Positions 43,449-56,509 of a DNA stretch of 64,000 nucleotides are shown one piece after another (within the stretch, counting starts at the first letter, position 1; each line of letters begins with the position of its first letter). The DNA lies in the NCBI RefSeq assembly GCF_958979055.1, contig NC_084888.1, positions 37,467,804-37,531,803 of the forward strand. Reading direction: 5' to 3'. Both the position numbers and the translations under genes were made by a program. This DNA is from Alnus glutinosa (taxonomy: Eukaryota > Streptophyta > Magnoliopsida > Fagales > Betulaceae). Below the pieces are notes generated by a model. The model saw nothing but the letters and a program-made list of their open reading frames with translations, did no database searches and was not told where the DNA came from.

Positions 43449-44790
43449 CTTGGACTCCTATAGTTTTCCATGATTCCCTTGCATGTATTCAATGATTATC
43501 TTCTCATTCTCACTGATGTCACAATTTAGAAAAATAGTCGATAAAATATGGTCACTGATGTCAGTAACCTAGAGGCTTTTTCGATCTTTAGCAATATTCT
43601 GGGACTTTGCAATAATCTAGTTAATTCCACGGTGTTTAATCAATATATATATATATATATAGTTAGATTATATTATGTTATATCATATATGTGTTATAAA
43701 TATAAAAGTTGCGGGATTGGATATTCTGACTGACAGTTTCTTTTGTTCATGTTTGGCAGCTAAACCAAACCTCAATCATAGTAGATGCATCAAAGTATAT
43801 CGAAGAGCTAAAACGGAAAGTGGAAATATTGAATCAAGATATAGCGACTGCACAATCCTCTAGTGATCACCCAAACCCAATGCCTGGGGTACGTACCATA
43901 TTAATTCTATCATCCATACATTCTTTCTTCTCCCCCATCCCCCTGAAATTCTAGCTAATTCAAATTATTTTTCTTATTTTCCTTCTCTTCTTTTCTTTTT
44001 CTTCTTCTAACTCTTTTTTTTTTTTTTTTTTGGATAATTAAGAATTTCATTGATCAAAACTGATATTAAAGGAAACGGAAGCCACATAGGCCTAGTAACA
44101 AAACACGGAAGATAATTAATGCTACACAGATTCTCACTCTTACACTTTAAAGTACACACTTTCTGATGTGGCAGTAAATCTAATAGTGATTTTTACTTCC
44201 ACGTTAAGGATCAGTATACACTTAGAAGTATGAGAGTGAAAATATGTGTAGCATTTTCAAACACGGATTACACAGATTAATTAACCAACAACAGAGAGGC
44301 TGTACTTAATTAATTTCTTAATTACCAATGAAATTTCAATCTGTCATATTAAACTAGCTAGCAAGCCAGTTGATTATCTTGGGCTGTACTTAATTTCTAG
44401 CTACAGGTTATGGTAGAAGCCCTAGAGAAGGGCTTCCTAATAAATGTGTTATCAGAGAAGAGTTGCCCAGGCCTGCTTGTCTCCATATTGGAAGCCTTTG
44501 AAGAACTGGGTCTTAATGTTCTGGAAGCTAGGGTGTCTTGTGCAGATAATTTCCGGTTACAAGCAGTGGGAGGAGATGTAAGATCTTCTTTGTACACATA
44601 TACTAATTACGATGCACATACACATCTCTCTCTCTCAAAGTGTTCTCTATAAGTAGCAATAAGAATGTTAATTAAAGTGTTTTTTTTTTTCCAGAATGAA
44701 GAACAAGCCGAAAGCATTGATGCTCAGGTGGTGAAACAAGCAGTGGTGCAGGCTATTAAGAACTGGAGTGGAAGTACTGAACAAGACTAG
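43174..44790 (+). CDS. SCREAM-like HLH/ACT-like regulator (At3g56220/At2g40435 type)
   Basis: Four exons join in frame: 43174-43251, 43760-43888, 44407-44577 and 44695-44790, giving 157 residues with GT-AG introns. Residues 1-55 form a helix-loop-helix ([20 protein letters not shown], then [20 protein letters not shown]). The part N-terminal to helix 1 is only about ten residues and lacks the usual Glu/Arg contacts of a DNA-binding basic region. Residues about 70-125 form an ACT-like domain ([38 protein letters not shown]), and the protein ends [15 protein letters not shown]. It may therefore act by dimerising with other bHLH proteins rather than by binding an E-box itself; this is inferred. 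The closest proteins I recall are Arabidopsis At3g56220 and At2g40435. Confidence 0.9.
43362..43443. repeat. (AT)n array in intron 1 of the HLH gene
   Basis: About 40 uninterrupted AT units lie in the 508-base first intron. It is likely to vary in length and to be error-prone in assemblies. Confidence 0.9.
44110..44258. mobile_element. Mutator-like MITE in intron 2 of the HLH gene
   Basis: The near-terminal inverted repeats AATGCTACACAGATTCTCAC and GTGAAAATATGTGTAGCATT pair with each other. Exact copies of AAACACGGA at 44101-44109 and 44259-44267 form a 9 bp target duplication. It lies inside the intron at 43889-44406 and has no coding capacity. Confidence 0.8.
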
Positions 44791-46107
44791 TAATTAAGCA
44801 TCCGGTGTTATATATATATATATATATATATCTCTTTCCCCTTTACAATCTTCCATTTTCTTCCTTGTTGTAAGTGCATGGCGAGCTTCTAAAAAATGAG
44901 TTGGAAGTTGGTTTGAAGATCACAAACAAGTACCAAGAAAAGAAATGACTCTTGGTTTACCAAAATTTTCTAGCAGCGAGCAGGCGAATCTTGGCTGAGA
45001 TGACTCGTTGTCATGTGCTTATAGTTTTGGTTTGTAGGCAGGGCTTATATATTTGCTTAAATTCCATATATTTCATTAATCTGCCTTCTACTTTAATTTG
45101 CTTCGGCCGGGTATTCTTTTTCATTCAACTCTTTGATGGTTGCCTTGAGTATGTTAACATGTTCCCACGCTCCGGAGTACGTTCCAGGAACTTAAATCTT
45201 TATTAGATTAATTGGTAGTCTTTTCCACTCTTTTGTGGTTGGATCTTCCACTTTGGGAGCTTAGTTGAGTCTGGGTGTGGGGTTTTGAAAGTGCAACGTG
45301 TCCAGCTTTATGACCAGATCTTTTTGATAAGTTTTAATTTTTTTTTTTTTTGATAAATAGCTTTATGACCAGATCTACTACAAGCAATTACCACAAAAAG
45401 GAACAAATCAAACCAGCTGGTTCTTAATGGAGTAACAAATAATGTACGAGGTAGCTAGCTAGTATCATATATATGTGACAGACGACAGTCATGATCAAGT
45501 AGATTTTTCCTCCGTCGTAAGAGACATGCGAATCATGTGATGGATCACTAAAGAGGTTATTAGGTACTGTTATGCATGTCGGCTAATTCGGTGTCAAAAT
45601 TAAAGTTGATGTAAATCTAAGGTTGTCAGTTAAATTGGAGCTTAATTTAATTGGAAGATAAACTCTTGGTCAAAACTCATGATACGAATAGCTCGATCGA
45701 TCGATTGGTGCATGTCTCTGTCGCTGGGCGTTTGAACAAGAACTTATATATACAAGCAACCAAGAGCTAGCTCTGAGGCAAAACCACTCTCACTTGGACG
45801 GGCAATTCCATGGCACCCAAACAGCATACTTCAGAGCACAACAAGAAGAGTTCCTAAGCTTGAACAAGTGGCTTTAGTGAAATAATTTATGAATTCCAGA
45901 AAGCCACGGTCGGTGGAGTGGTTGGAGCTCGTTTGAACGGGTTAAGGAAAGAAAAAAGAATTAAGGCCGGCAGAACACCTTGATCGTAGTCACGGCCGGA
46001 TTTCGTCTGAACAGAGTAGAAAATCACAAGTGGCTGAGAAATATTGAAGCTCAGTCAGACCAATGAAAGAAACACATAAATATCGTTCTGCAGATTTAAA
46101 AAATGTT
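44791..46107. other. 3' flank of the HLH gene and spacer
   Basis: An AT microsatellite (about 44811-44831) lies in the probable 3'UTR. The rest shows no gene. Confidence 0.4.
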
Positions 46108-46549
46108 GGGAAAACTTCACTCATAACTCTTGATTTTTCATCGTTTTTACAATTAAGCACTTAATAATTAAAAATGATCAATTTAAGGTATTCATATTTC
46201 AATTTGTTTCAATTTTAATCATCCGTTAAAATTTTTTGTTCAATCCTATCGAAATTCTCAAAATACCTCTGTGTATTTTTTTTTAAAAAAAAAATTATAA
46301 AATTTTCAAAGATTTAGGCATGGGTATTTTTGCAAATTTCATTAAATTTTAACCAACAACTAAATCTTTGCAGTTTTTTTCCTAAAAAAAGAAAGAAAGA
46401 GTATTTTGAGAATTTTGACAGGATTTAACAGAAAATTTTAACGGGTGGTTGAAATTGAAATATGGATACCCTAAATTGACACTTTTTAAAATTTAACTAC
46501 TTAATTGCAAAAGTGATGAAAGATGAGGAGTTATAAATGAAGTTTTTTC
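46108..46549. mobile_element. Mutator-like element with long inverted repeats
   Basis: Inverted arms of roughly 170 bases start GGGAAAACTTCACTCATAAC on the left and end with the complement of GAGTTATAAATGAAGTTTTTT on the right. The flanks AAAAATGTT (46099-46107 and 46550-46558) are a 9 bp target duplication. The centre is short and A/T-rich, with no transposase. This is a foldback-like MULE derivative. Confidence 0.75.
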
Positions 46550-47364
46550 AAAAATGTTTCCTTCACATTTTTTACTTTTCAATTAGTATGAAACAAAAAC
46601 AGGTTTGCATATTGACATTTCTATTTTTATTTTATTTTTTTTAAAAAAAAAGTGTTTGCATAATTATTTTTAAGGAGGTTCAACTGCTAGTCGGTCTACA
46701 GTAAACTAATTTAGACCTTGGAATATTGTAAATAATGTCACCTTTTTATTTCAATATGGTCCTATAGAACAAGGACTTCCATAATGACAACATCACGCGG
46801 AAAAACAATATTTCCATGAAACTAGGAATCTTACGACAGTGGATTAAAAGATAGAATACCCTTGAGTTAGAGAATTAGGTACATACTGGCAATAGCCATA
46901 CATAGGTACATATAAAAGTAATTGTTTGTTACACCTAACCCTAGCCGCCGCCCCTCTCAAAACCTTTTTTCTCTCTCTAGGTACCCTTCTTCTTCGTGCA
47001 GTCGGTGAGGGAGGAGGGAAGGGTATCTTCTCTTCCCTCCTCTCCTCTCTCATTTCCTTTATGTTTTTTCCAGTTTTCTTTGCTTTGGTTTACCTTATAT
47101 CCCTTCAAGGGAGTTTTGTTCCCCCGAACTAGATCTGGTGGTGGTTGATGTTCTCCTAGTTTTTCCAGGGTTATGGAGGTTTTTTTTAGTTTTTCTTTGT
47201 GATTTTTGCTGTTGGTTTTCCTGGCAGAAAGCTATACGGGACGTCTGTGTTGGGGAGCGGCTTTTCTGGTGTGTCTCCGGCGAGTTTTTATAGCTGTACT
47301 TTTTTTATGTCTTCTTTAGAGCCAGATCTGTGTTCTTCGACTAGGTCCTTCATGACACGCGCCT

Positions 47365-47740
47365 TGTTAAGAATGAAACAGATCAGCAACCTTTTCACAA
47401 GTCATCTACTGTCAAAACATTTCTACAGCATGTCAACCTTGCAAAAAAATCCCTCACAGAAAACAATGCAACTAAGTACTGCAGCACATGGTTCAGCAAG
47501 CAACCAACTCACGAGCCATCCCTCTAATCTCTCAAACCATACTTCTGGCTCTCTGTAATTGCAGACTGATTAGTGTGTAAATTTAAGCTTACTTAGTTGA
47601 CATTCTCAATGTTGTATTTAATCTCTGGACTGTCTATTTGTATGTTGGTTAAAGACCTTTTGTAACCTTCTGTATATACTAATGAAATGCAAACTGTTTT
47701 GGTTAAGTTACCAAAACAGATTTTCAACTTCCTTCTTTCA
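47365..47740 (+). repeat. 5' LTR of the Copia element
   Basis: 376 bases. It matches the 3' LTR closely over nearly its full length. Confidence 0.9.
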
Positions 47741-50700
47741 TGGTAACAGAGCATTAACAAGCTCACACTTTCCTCATGGCTGAATCAAACGCTGCTACAA
47801 ACCCTTCATCCTCTTCCACCTCAACTCAAGCCCACACTTCAACTGATATCACCTCCATCGTATCCAACCTACCAAACACTATACAGTTCACTCTTGTCAA
47901 ACTTGCTGGCCCAAATTATCTTGCTTGGGTCTCCCAATTTCTTCCCATATTGCGCAGTTATGAACTCATGGGATTAGTAGACAGCTCTGAGCCTTGTCCT
48001 CCCAAGTTCCTCACAAACTCTGAAACCAATGAGCAAGTCCTCAATTCTGCATATGTTATATGGCAGAAGAAAGACCAACATTTGCTAAGCTGGATTCTGT
48101 GCTCACTCGAACCAGCACTGATTTCATCCATGTATGGATTAAACACATCATTTCAAGCATAGGGTGCCTTGGCTGAAAAGTTTGCAAGTTAGTCAAGGTC
48201 ACATATTTCATATCTCAAAAGACAACTTCAAACTTTGCAGCAGGGAAGCAAGTCTTGCACGGAATATATCAGTCAAGCCAAACAATGGGCTGACCAACTG
48301 GTTGCAGCTGGAAAACCAATTGAAGAAGATGATCTAATCTCTTACCTCATTAGTGGTTTGAATCCCACTTTCAACTCTTTTGTTACTGCCTTTTCTCTTG
48401 CTATCCACAACACTGAAATGACTTTTGCAGATTTCCAAACTGAACTCCTAAGCCATGAAATGCTGTTGGAAAATCAGAAACAACATCTTCCATCATCAGA
48501 CAATGCTACCTTTGCCTTCTACTCAAACAAGACTAACTCATCAACATTTCATCCCTCAAACAGGAAGCCCAAATTCCCACCTAAGAATCAACCTCGTTTT
48601 TCAACTTTCTCACCAAGATACTCACCTGCTACTCCCCGGTTTTCAGCTCCTCAAGTCAGACTTCATACACCACACAATGCTTCTAGACGCAACACTCCCC
48701 ATACCATCACTCCAAGAGCTCCTATCACTAACACCTAGGGACATTTGGTTGTTTGCAAATCTGTGAGAGGTTCAATTACACTGCTTTGGATTGTTACCAT
48801 AGGATGGATTATGCCTATCAAGGCAAACATCCTCCACCACAACTTCAAGCTATGATTGCTCATAACCATGTTGATTTTGACAGCCATGAATGGCTAGCTA
48901 ACTCAGGTGCAAACACACATGTTGCAGCCGATCCCACAACCATCAATAATCCACAGCCATTTGAAGGAGCAGAAACAGTAGGGGTTGTAAATGGAGCAGG
49001 TTTGGCTATCAAAGGCATTGGTTCATCCTTAGTTCAATCTAACTCACTTACTAAACCTTCCAAATTTCTACTTAAGGACATCTTATACTGCCCCTCTGCA
49101 TCTGCTAATCTGTTGTCTATTAATAAATTTTGTCTTGACAATAATTGCTCATTTAAACTAATCGGTTCTCATTACACTGTGAATGACAACTTGACAGGAA
49201 CCGTGCTGCTCCAGGGGCCCAGTGAGAATGGTTTGTATCTTATCCCTCTGCATCATTTTCAATCTAATAAGTTGAAGAGCTTTGTTGCTTTCGTTGGAGT
49301 CAAGAACACTGATATGGTGTGGCACCAGAGGCTTGGCCACCCCTCTCACAATGTCTTCCATCGGATCATCACTCTTCATCAACTTCTAATGTCTGATCCA
49401 GTAAAGAGTCTAGGTGTCTGTGAGTCGTGTCAGCTTGGGAAATCCAAGCAACTACCCTTTCATGTTTCTTCTAGATGTACTAAATCACCCTTAGAACTCA
49501 TCCATTTAGATGTTTGGACTTCTCCTGTTTCTTCTAAGAATGGATGTCGGTTCTATGTGGTTTTTGTAGATGATTACAGCAGGTACTCCTGGCTGTATCC
49601 TATTATCAATAAAAGTAATGTTTTCAATTGCTTTGTCAAGTTCAAACATCTGGCAAAAAAACAATTCTCAACCGTTATCAAACAATTTCAGAGTAACAAT
49701 AGAGGAGAATACACTTCAAACCAATTCAAAGATTTTCTCTCTAATCATGGAATATTACATAGACTCACTTGTCCTCACACATCTCAACAGAATGGTGTAG
49801 CCGAGAGAAAACATAGGCACATTGTAGAACTTGGTCTTACTCTCTTAGCTCAATATGGTTTGTCTTCAAAATATTGGGTGGAATCATTCTTAACTGCTAT
49901 ATTTTTTATAAACCGACTGCCTACACTAGTACTTCATAATGAGTCACCATTTTCCAAATTGTTTTCTAAGACACCAGATTACACCTTCCTTCAATCTTTT
50001 GGCTATCTTTGTTATCCTTTAGTTGCGGCCGTATGTCAACAACAAACTTTCTTTCCACAACAAACCATGTATTTTCATAGGATATTCAGCAAATAATTGT
50101 GGATATCGATGCTTAAAACCCACAAAGTTAATGTCTCACGACATGTTGTGTTCGATGAGTCTACATTTCCTGCTAAGGATACAAACCACTCTTATGGATC
50201 CTGCACGGTCACGGCAACTCCAGGTTACCCACTCACGTCTTCACCAATTTCCACTACACCTCAAACTCCCACTTTCAATTCTACAACATCTGTCATTCAC
50301 TTGCCTTCACCCAACACTGCCACGGGTCCCACTATCTCGAATGGGTCAACATCCACTCCCAACCATTTCAACTCAGCAAGCCACGAAACCTTGCACTTGG
50401 CTCAACCTCCTCATATGTCTACCACTCACACCAACCAATCCTACCCGAACACTGCATCCTTGTCTGCCACTCAACCTTGTTCCCCACTTCCACCGATAGC
50501 TAACATAGAACAATATCCATCAGACAACTCATCCCCTACACTACCTACTGTTCCTACCACTTCTTCACTTCCATCTATATCCCGCATAATCACTAGATCA
50601 CAATCTACTGCTGCTGCTAACAACTCCCTTCCTTCCATCTCTCGCATGATCACTAGATCACAAACCGGCAACCTTAAACTAAAACAATTTCTAGATTTTA

Positions 50701-52261
50701 AAATGCTTCATTCTACGCGACATCCTTTTCTTTGCCTTCATTCTACCTCTCTGCCTCCTACTCCCTCTACTTATAAACAGGCTGCTGCTCATCCACAATG
50801 GATTGAAGCCATGACCAGTGAATACAAGGCCTTGATATCCAACCATACTTGGACTCTATGTCCTAGACCCCTCCATCACAATGTTGTCAGGAACAAATGG
50901 GTCTTCAAAATCAAGCAGAAACCTGATGGAAGTGTTGACATGTTTAAAGCTCGGCTTGTTGCCAAAGGATTCGAACAAAAATGTGGAATTGATTATCATT
51001 AGACTTTTAGTCCAATTATAAAACCAGCCACCATTCGATTGCTCTTAACATTGGCTGTTCAATTTAATTGGGAGCTCAGACAACTTGATGTATCAAATGC
51101 ATTCCTTCATGGAATTCTTGATGACGAGGTATACATGTAACAACCCCCAGGGTTCATTGACTCTTCCTGTCCTGACTTTATTTGTCGCCTCCATAAGTCC
51201 ATCTATGGACTCAAACAAGCTCCTAGAGTTTGGTTCACTCGACTTGCACATGCTCTTTTGAACCTTGGATTTCTAGTTTCTCAAGTGGATTACTCACTAT
51301 TCACATATCACCAAGGCAGAATCCACATCTTCATATTGATCTATGTGGATGACATAATTATCACAGGGAATAATCATGCTACCACCAATACACTAATCAC
51401 TACTCTGCAGCGTGATTTTGCCATGAAAGATCTTGGTACCTTAAGCTACTTTCTTGGCATCCAGGTTCTTTGAGACCACAATGGTATTCATCTTAGACAG
51501 CCCAAATATATACAAGATCTTCTCAATCGAGTCCATATGGCTGAATCCAAGCCCTAAAGGGCTCCATGTGTAGCAGGAACCAAAATGTCAAAGTTTGAAG
51601 GTGATCTTCAACCTGATCCTACTAAATTCCGCCACATTGTTGGAGCACTTCAATATGTGACTCTTACTCGACCTGACATTGCCTATTCTGTCAACATATG
51701 CACAATCCCACTTCAATTCACTTCACAACAGCAAAGAGAGTCCTCAGATATCTTAAAGGTTCCATCAACTATGGTCTTCATTACTGCAAAAGTCCTCTCA
51801 CTCTCAATGCCTACTATGATGCTGATTGGGCAGGCAACCCTGGTGACAGACGCTCCACCACCGGGTATGGCATTTTTATTGGTTCCAATCTCATCTCTTG
51901 GTCAGCAAAGAAGCAAAATGTAGTCTCACGCTACAGTACAGAAGCTGAATATCGCTTCATGTGTCTTACAACAGCCAAACTGTATGGATTCGCATGCTTC
52001 TCAAAGAACTCCATTTTCCTCTCCTCTCTCCTCCAACTTTATGGTGTGATAATTCAGGCGCTCTAGCCTTAGCTTCCAATCCAATGTTTCACGCCCGTAC
52101 TAAACATCTTGAGGTCGATTTTCACTTCATTCGGGAAAAAGTCACCAATAGGGACATCACACTCAAACACCTGCCTACACTTGACCAGGTAGCAAACATT
52201 TTCACCAAGGGACTCACTGCTGACCGTTTCAATTTCTTCCACCCATTAGTTTGCAAGGGGG

Positions 52262-52652
52262 TGTTAAGAATGAAACAGATCAGCAACCTTTTCACAAGTC
52301 ATCTGCTACCACAAGTCATCTACTGTCAAAACATTTCTACAGCATGTCAACCTTGCAGAACAATCCCTCACAGAAAACAATGCAACCAAGTACTGCAGCA
52401 CATGGTTCAGCAAGCAACCAACTCACGAGCCATCCCTCTAATCTCTCAAACCATACTTCTGGCTCTCTGTAATTGCAGACTGATTAATGTGTAGATTTAA
52501 GCTTACTTAGTTGACATTCTCAATGTTGTATTTAATCTCTGGACGACATTTGTATGTTGGTTAAAGACCTTTTGTAACCTTCTATATATACTAACGAAAT
52601 GCAAACTGTTTTGGTTAAGTTACCAAAACAGATTTTCAACTTCCTTCTTTCA
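52262..52652 (+). repeat. 3' LTR of the Copia element
   Basis: 391 bases, slightly longer than the 5' LTR because of a short direct duplication near its start. Otherwise almost the same sequence. Confidence 0.9.
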
Positions 52653-53426
52653 CACCTCTCTATGGTGGAGATCGTTGGAGATCAATGGTTTCGGCGGTCA
52701 TCTGCTGCAGAGGGAGGTCCCCAGTGAAGGCGCGTGTTTACAAGCGCTGTTGCCGGTGACACATTTTTCCCGATGCCGGTTTCGTTTGGTTTCTGTTTGG
52801 GTTTTTTGTTTGTTTTTCTGTTCACAGTCTGCCTTTGTAATGCTTAATTGTTACTGGACTATTTTGTTGGCATAGTAGCTAGATTATCCCTTTTTTTCTT
52901 TGTTTAGATTGTGCTTAAACGTAAAGAGCGGCTCAATTGTTGTTCATGTAATGTTTGTGTGTTGTTTAGATCGCTGTTTTAAGTCAAATTTTTCTGGCTT
53001 AGGGTTTATGGGGTCTTGTACCTCTATTCTCTGTAATTGCCTTCGGGTGTTCTTCAGTAATATATGGTGACTCATGTTATCTGTTCAAAAAAAAAAAAAG
53101 GTACATATAAAAGTAATTATTTATTATAAAATGTTGTATTAAACAAAATAATACGAAATCTAATGTTATAAATAAATAGAATAATTAAAGTTACTCTTCA
53201 CACAGATTTATCACGTACATTCATACATTACGTTAGTCGATGTAAATTAAATGAATGTGATCGAAGAATAACATATATAACTCTAATATCGATCATCGAT
53301 ATCATCCACAAAGAAGTACCCGTATATGTATTTTGTTGTTATAAAGAAGACTCAATAGTCAATAGCTCTAAGAATAGAAAGATTAATCCACCTAGCTCAT
53401 GTTCATAATTCTGTCCAGTAATTCCC

Positions 53427-55422
53427 TTACAATGAAATCATTTTCTTTTTGGCTTCCATCAATGATGCCCTTGTTATTTGCACACAGAGATGCGGGCTCT
53501 TGAGTGCAAATTGATCATATCTAGCCGAGAAGGCTATATCCTCCATGTTTTTGACAATGAAGTTCAAAGCTGTCTCCTTCAGGGATATGTAAGAACAAAT
53601 ATCAGAGATCTCTAAAACATCAAGAGCATTGGATGAATTCAAAGACCTAAGCATTTGACGCTCACAAAACTTCTGTAAGTACGAGATTTCGTACTTGTCT
53701 GCTGCTACTGACAAAGAGTATACATGCTTCTCCATCTTCTCTTTAGACAAGCTCCCAGTATAGAGAAACTCCACAAGACACTCGAGCTCTTCGTAGTTCA
53801 ACTCCGACAGCGTTATGGTGTCCGTTGGTGCCGCTTTACATACATCTGAGTCTAGCATATTCTTAAAGATTTGTGATCTTGCTGCCTAAATATAACATAA
53901 TATACAAAATAAAATATTTAATATATAATATGATTTTCTCATTTTTATGAAATCAATATATGAGAGAGGGTAATTAATTAACCAGTAAGGCTCTATGCGC
54001 GGGCAGGGAAAGGCCATTATTGGCTGGCTTGAGCTGTATATCTGTGTGAATTTGATCCTTAAGTGCTGTAAAGAAACCAGTCCTAAGAAAGCTTGCTTCC
54101 TCTTTTAGTACATTTTCTATATCCTTCCTATCCGAAACCCAACGCGAAACATCTACGAGTGTCTGAAGAGAGGAATGAAAGAGATATCCCAAATATTAGT
54201 ATAAAATAGTAAAAATAAAGTTTTACTTATATTTACACATTCTTTTCCTTTTTCTATGTAATGAAACAAAAAAAAAAAAAAAAAAAAAAGCATCGTCATC
54301 TTTAATTAACATCTAATTTCATATTGTTCACAGGATTCAGGATCACATATTTACGTGATTATTGCAACATCAATGAAGCATTTTTCATATGTACCATAAA
54401 ATTATGTTAAGTTACCATTTATTTTAAAAATTTCAGCTAATAAAACATAATAAATTTAATTATTTAATTAGTACGTAGTTCAACAAAATCACTTTTAGAA
54501 TATAGCAAGAGCCAAAAAGTTTTTATTTTTTATTTTTTATTATTATTATTTTTCCTCGGTACGAGCCGAAAGGTCGTGGGATGTATAATTCCCCATTTTT
54601 ATATGCATAAAATGATTATACAATTAATTTTGTATATCCAATTAAAGTGATTGATCGAGAAATATTTCTTTTTTTAAAAAAAAAAAACAAAAAAAGAAGG
54701 AAAAATCTTATAAAGAAAAGGCTGGGCTTCAGGCCCCAATAAATGTATTGAGTCCATTTGAAGTGATGACCAGATGGGCTAGAATGGAAATTAAGCCCGT
54801 CATATTTTGCTCCAAGCTTTAGATGGGCCAAATCCGCACCAAGAAATACTCTTGAGCCCATAACCCCCAAGTTTACAAAATCCTCTAGAAGCTCTTTTTT
54901 CTCCTTTTAATTCTCAAGCGGCCTCTTTTTTTTTAAAAAAAAAAAATAAAATAGTAATGTAAAGGTAAAGAGGTTAGAGACGGGTCTTTGCCGCTTCTAA
55001 TTTGGATGACAAATACAGGCAATGAGCCAACGGAAAAATCTTTCAAATACATAACAGAAAGCGGCTCATTTAGCAATAAAGTGTACGTGCTACAAAATTT
55101 GAAATATTTTTCCATCAAATCAACGGAAATGGATTAATTATATATATAGTTAAGTAATAATTGTGACAACTAAGAGAACTAAACATGAAGATCATGATCA
55201 AATGCACCAAGCCAAAAAAAACAAGCAACGATCGAGAAGAAACATGAAAGTAGAGCTTGCCTTACAGGAATTTGGTGGACTGGTATCACTTCCTTTCTTC
55301 TCACTTTCAAGCTTGTTTATGAGGTTGATTATGCTCCTAGCTCCCTCATAGCAAGCCCCACATATTGTATTCCTGGGAGGCCTCAGTATTACTGGCACTG
55401 ATGTACACACAACGCAGTCCAT
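53427..55422 (-). CDS. BTB/POZ domain protein (At3g56230/At2g40440 type)
   Basis: Three exons on the minus strand join in frame: 55261-55422, 53983-54162 and 53427-53885, giving 266 residues. The N-terminus (MDCVVCTSVPVILRPP, then CGACYEGARS) has two CxxC pairs that could bind a metal. The BTB/POZ fold covers about residues 85-190: LSLPAHRALLAARSQIFKNM crosses the exon 2/3 join, followed by LNYEELECLVEFLYTGSLSK and VYSLSVAADKYEISYLQKFC. The C-terminal part is a short BACK-like helix region. Such proteins usually act as substrate adaptors for CUL3 ubiquitin ligases; no target can be inferred. The first intron uses a GC donor (AAG|GCAAGC) and an ordinary AG acceptor. The Arabidopsis relatives lie next to the SCREAM-like HLH genes, as here. 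Confidence 0.9.
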
Positions 55423-56509
55423 CGATCTGGGTTTTCTGGCAAAACTTGATGAAGCTCAGCAAGCTAGGAAGAAGGAGAAGAATGAAAAGCAGAAGCTGTT
55501 CGTCTTCTGATGATCAACTCAATTTAATACGAGAGATGTTAGTTGGACCTCTTATTCCATCCCTTGCTAATGATGATCAGTAATTTGACAAAGGAATAAT
55601 TATAATCGCCCTGTGGACGGTGCACATAGTTTAAGGGGGTACGTTGAAACTTGAAATTACCAAACTAGCTAGACTTTGAAGTATGGTATTGCCATTTTGC
55701 TTAAAGAGGCATGCATATTGCATTAAAGGGTGAAAAATGAGAAATGTTGCATTTTAGAAGCAAATTATTTTAGTGACTTCTATAAATTGCCGTTTATTTC
55801 AAAAACTCAATATAAACGGATAGATTCAAAGGTTTGAACTCAATAGCTTAGCTTCGGTACCATGTTCAATAACTAATTGTCCCAATAGCAACCGATAAAA
55901 AAAAATTGTGAATTTTTCATTTTTGATCATTTATTTAATTGCATGAATTTTGGTTAAACAATTATTGAAACAAAAGGGCACTAATTAAGATAAGGTGGAG
56001 GGCACGATGGTGAATCAAATAAGAAAGGGGAAGTTGGTGGCCATGTCTTTTGAGTGTATTTTAGAGAAACCAAATAAACAATATATAGGTGGAGGAATCA
56101 GAAGTTAGGAAGAAGAAAGGGACGTCTTTCCAACCTAACAACAGCAAATATGTGCAAGGCAGGCACGTCCCAATGCCCAATTTCTCAACCCTATAAGCTA
56201 ATTAAAAAAAAAAAAAAATGGTTGTTAGGGCATGCAGCTAGCGGGTGATATGATTGGGCCAACTTAATGATGTCTTCTTGTTCGATGGTGAGGCAACTGG
56301 GTTTGACATGCACAAGCCTAGCTATGATGTATCCAGAAAGTAGTAAAAGAAAGAGACAATAGAAATGATAAGGTTATGAATAATTAATGAGTGACGGTTT
56401 CTATAATCCGAAGGCCAAAAGAGAGGATAAATAAACTGATTGGTAGTTGCCCTAGCCTCCTTTAATTATAATGATGGTTAATGAGCCTGAATTAGGAAAA
56501 TTAATATGG
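55423..56509. other. Promoter side of the BTB gene and spacer
   Basis: No gene is supported on either strand. Confidence 0.4.

Larger units (their letters stand above)
47365..52652 (+). mobile_element. Ty1/Copia LTR retrotransposon, young but broken
   Basis: 5288 bases with LTRs at both ends starting TGTTAAGAATG and ending CTTCTTTCA. A primer-binding site TGGTAACAGAGC (initiator-Met tRNA type) follows the 5' LTR, and a purine tract AAGGGGG precedes the 3' LTR. Parts in order: gag (about 47776-48740), protease/GAG-pre-integrase and integrase (about 48750-50060), reverse transcriptase (about 50780-51470) and RNase H (about 51580-52230), the Copia order. The coding region is broken in several places, yet the LTRs are almost identical, so insertion was recent. 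Flanks CGCCT and CACCT are a likely 5 bp target duplication with one difference. Confidence 0.92.
46924..53098 (+). mobile_element. LINE-mobilised retroposon split by a Copia element
   Basis: The outer sequence (46924-47364 and 52653-53098, about 890 bases together) starts GC- and pyrimidine-rich (CTAACCCTAGCCGCCGCCCC) and ends with an A tail (about 53086-53098). The 20 bp sequence beginning AGGTACATATAAAAGTAA occurs at 46904-46923 and again at 53099-53118, which is a long target duplication typical of LINE-type insertion. No reverse transcriptase lies in the outer part, so it is non-autonomous: either an internally deleted LINE or a retrogene-like copy. It resembles the retroposon at 28173-29191 in layout. 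Confidence 0.65.
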
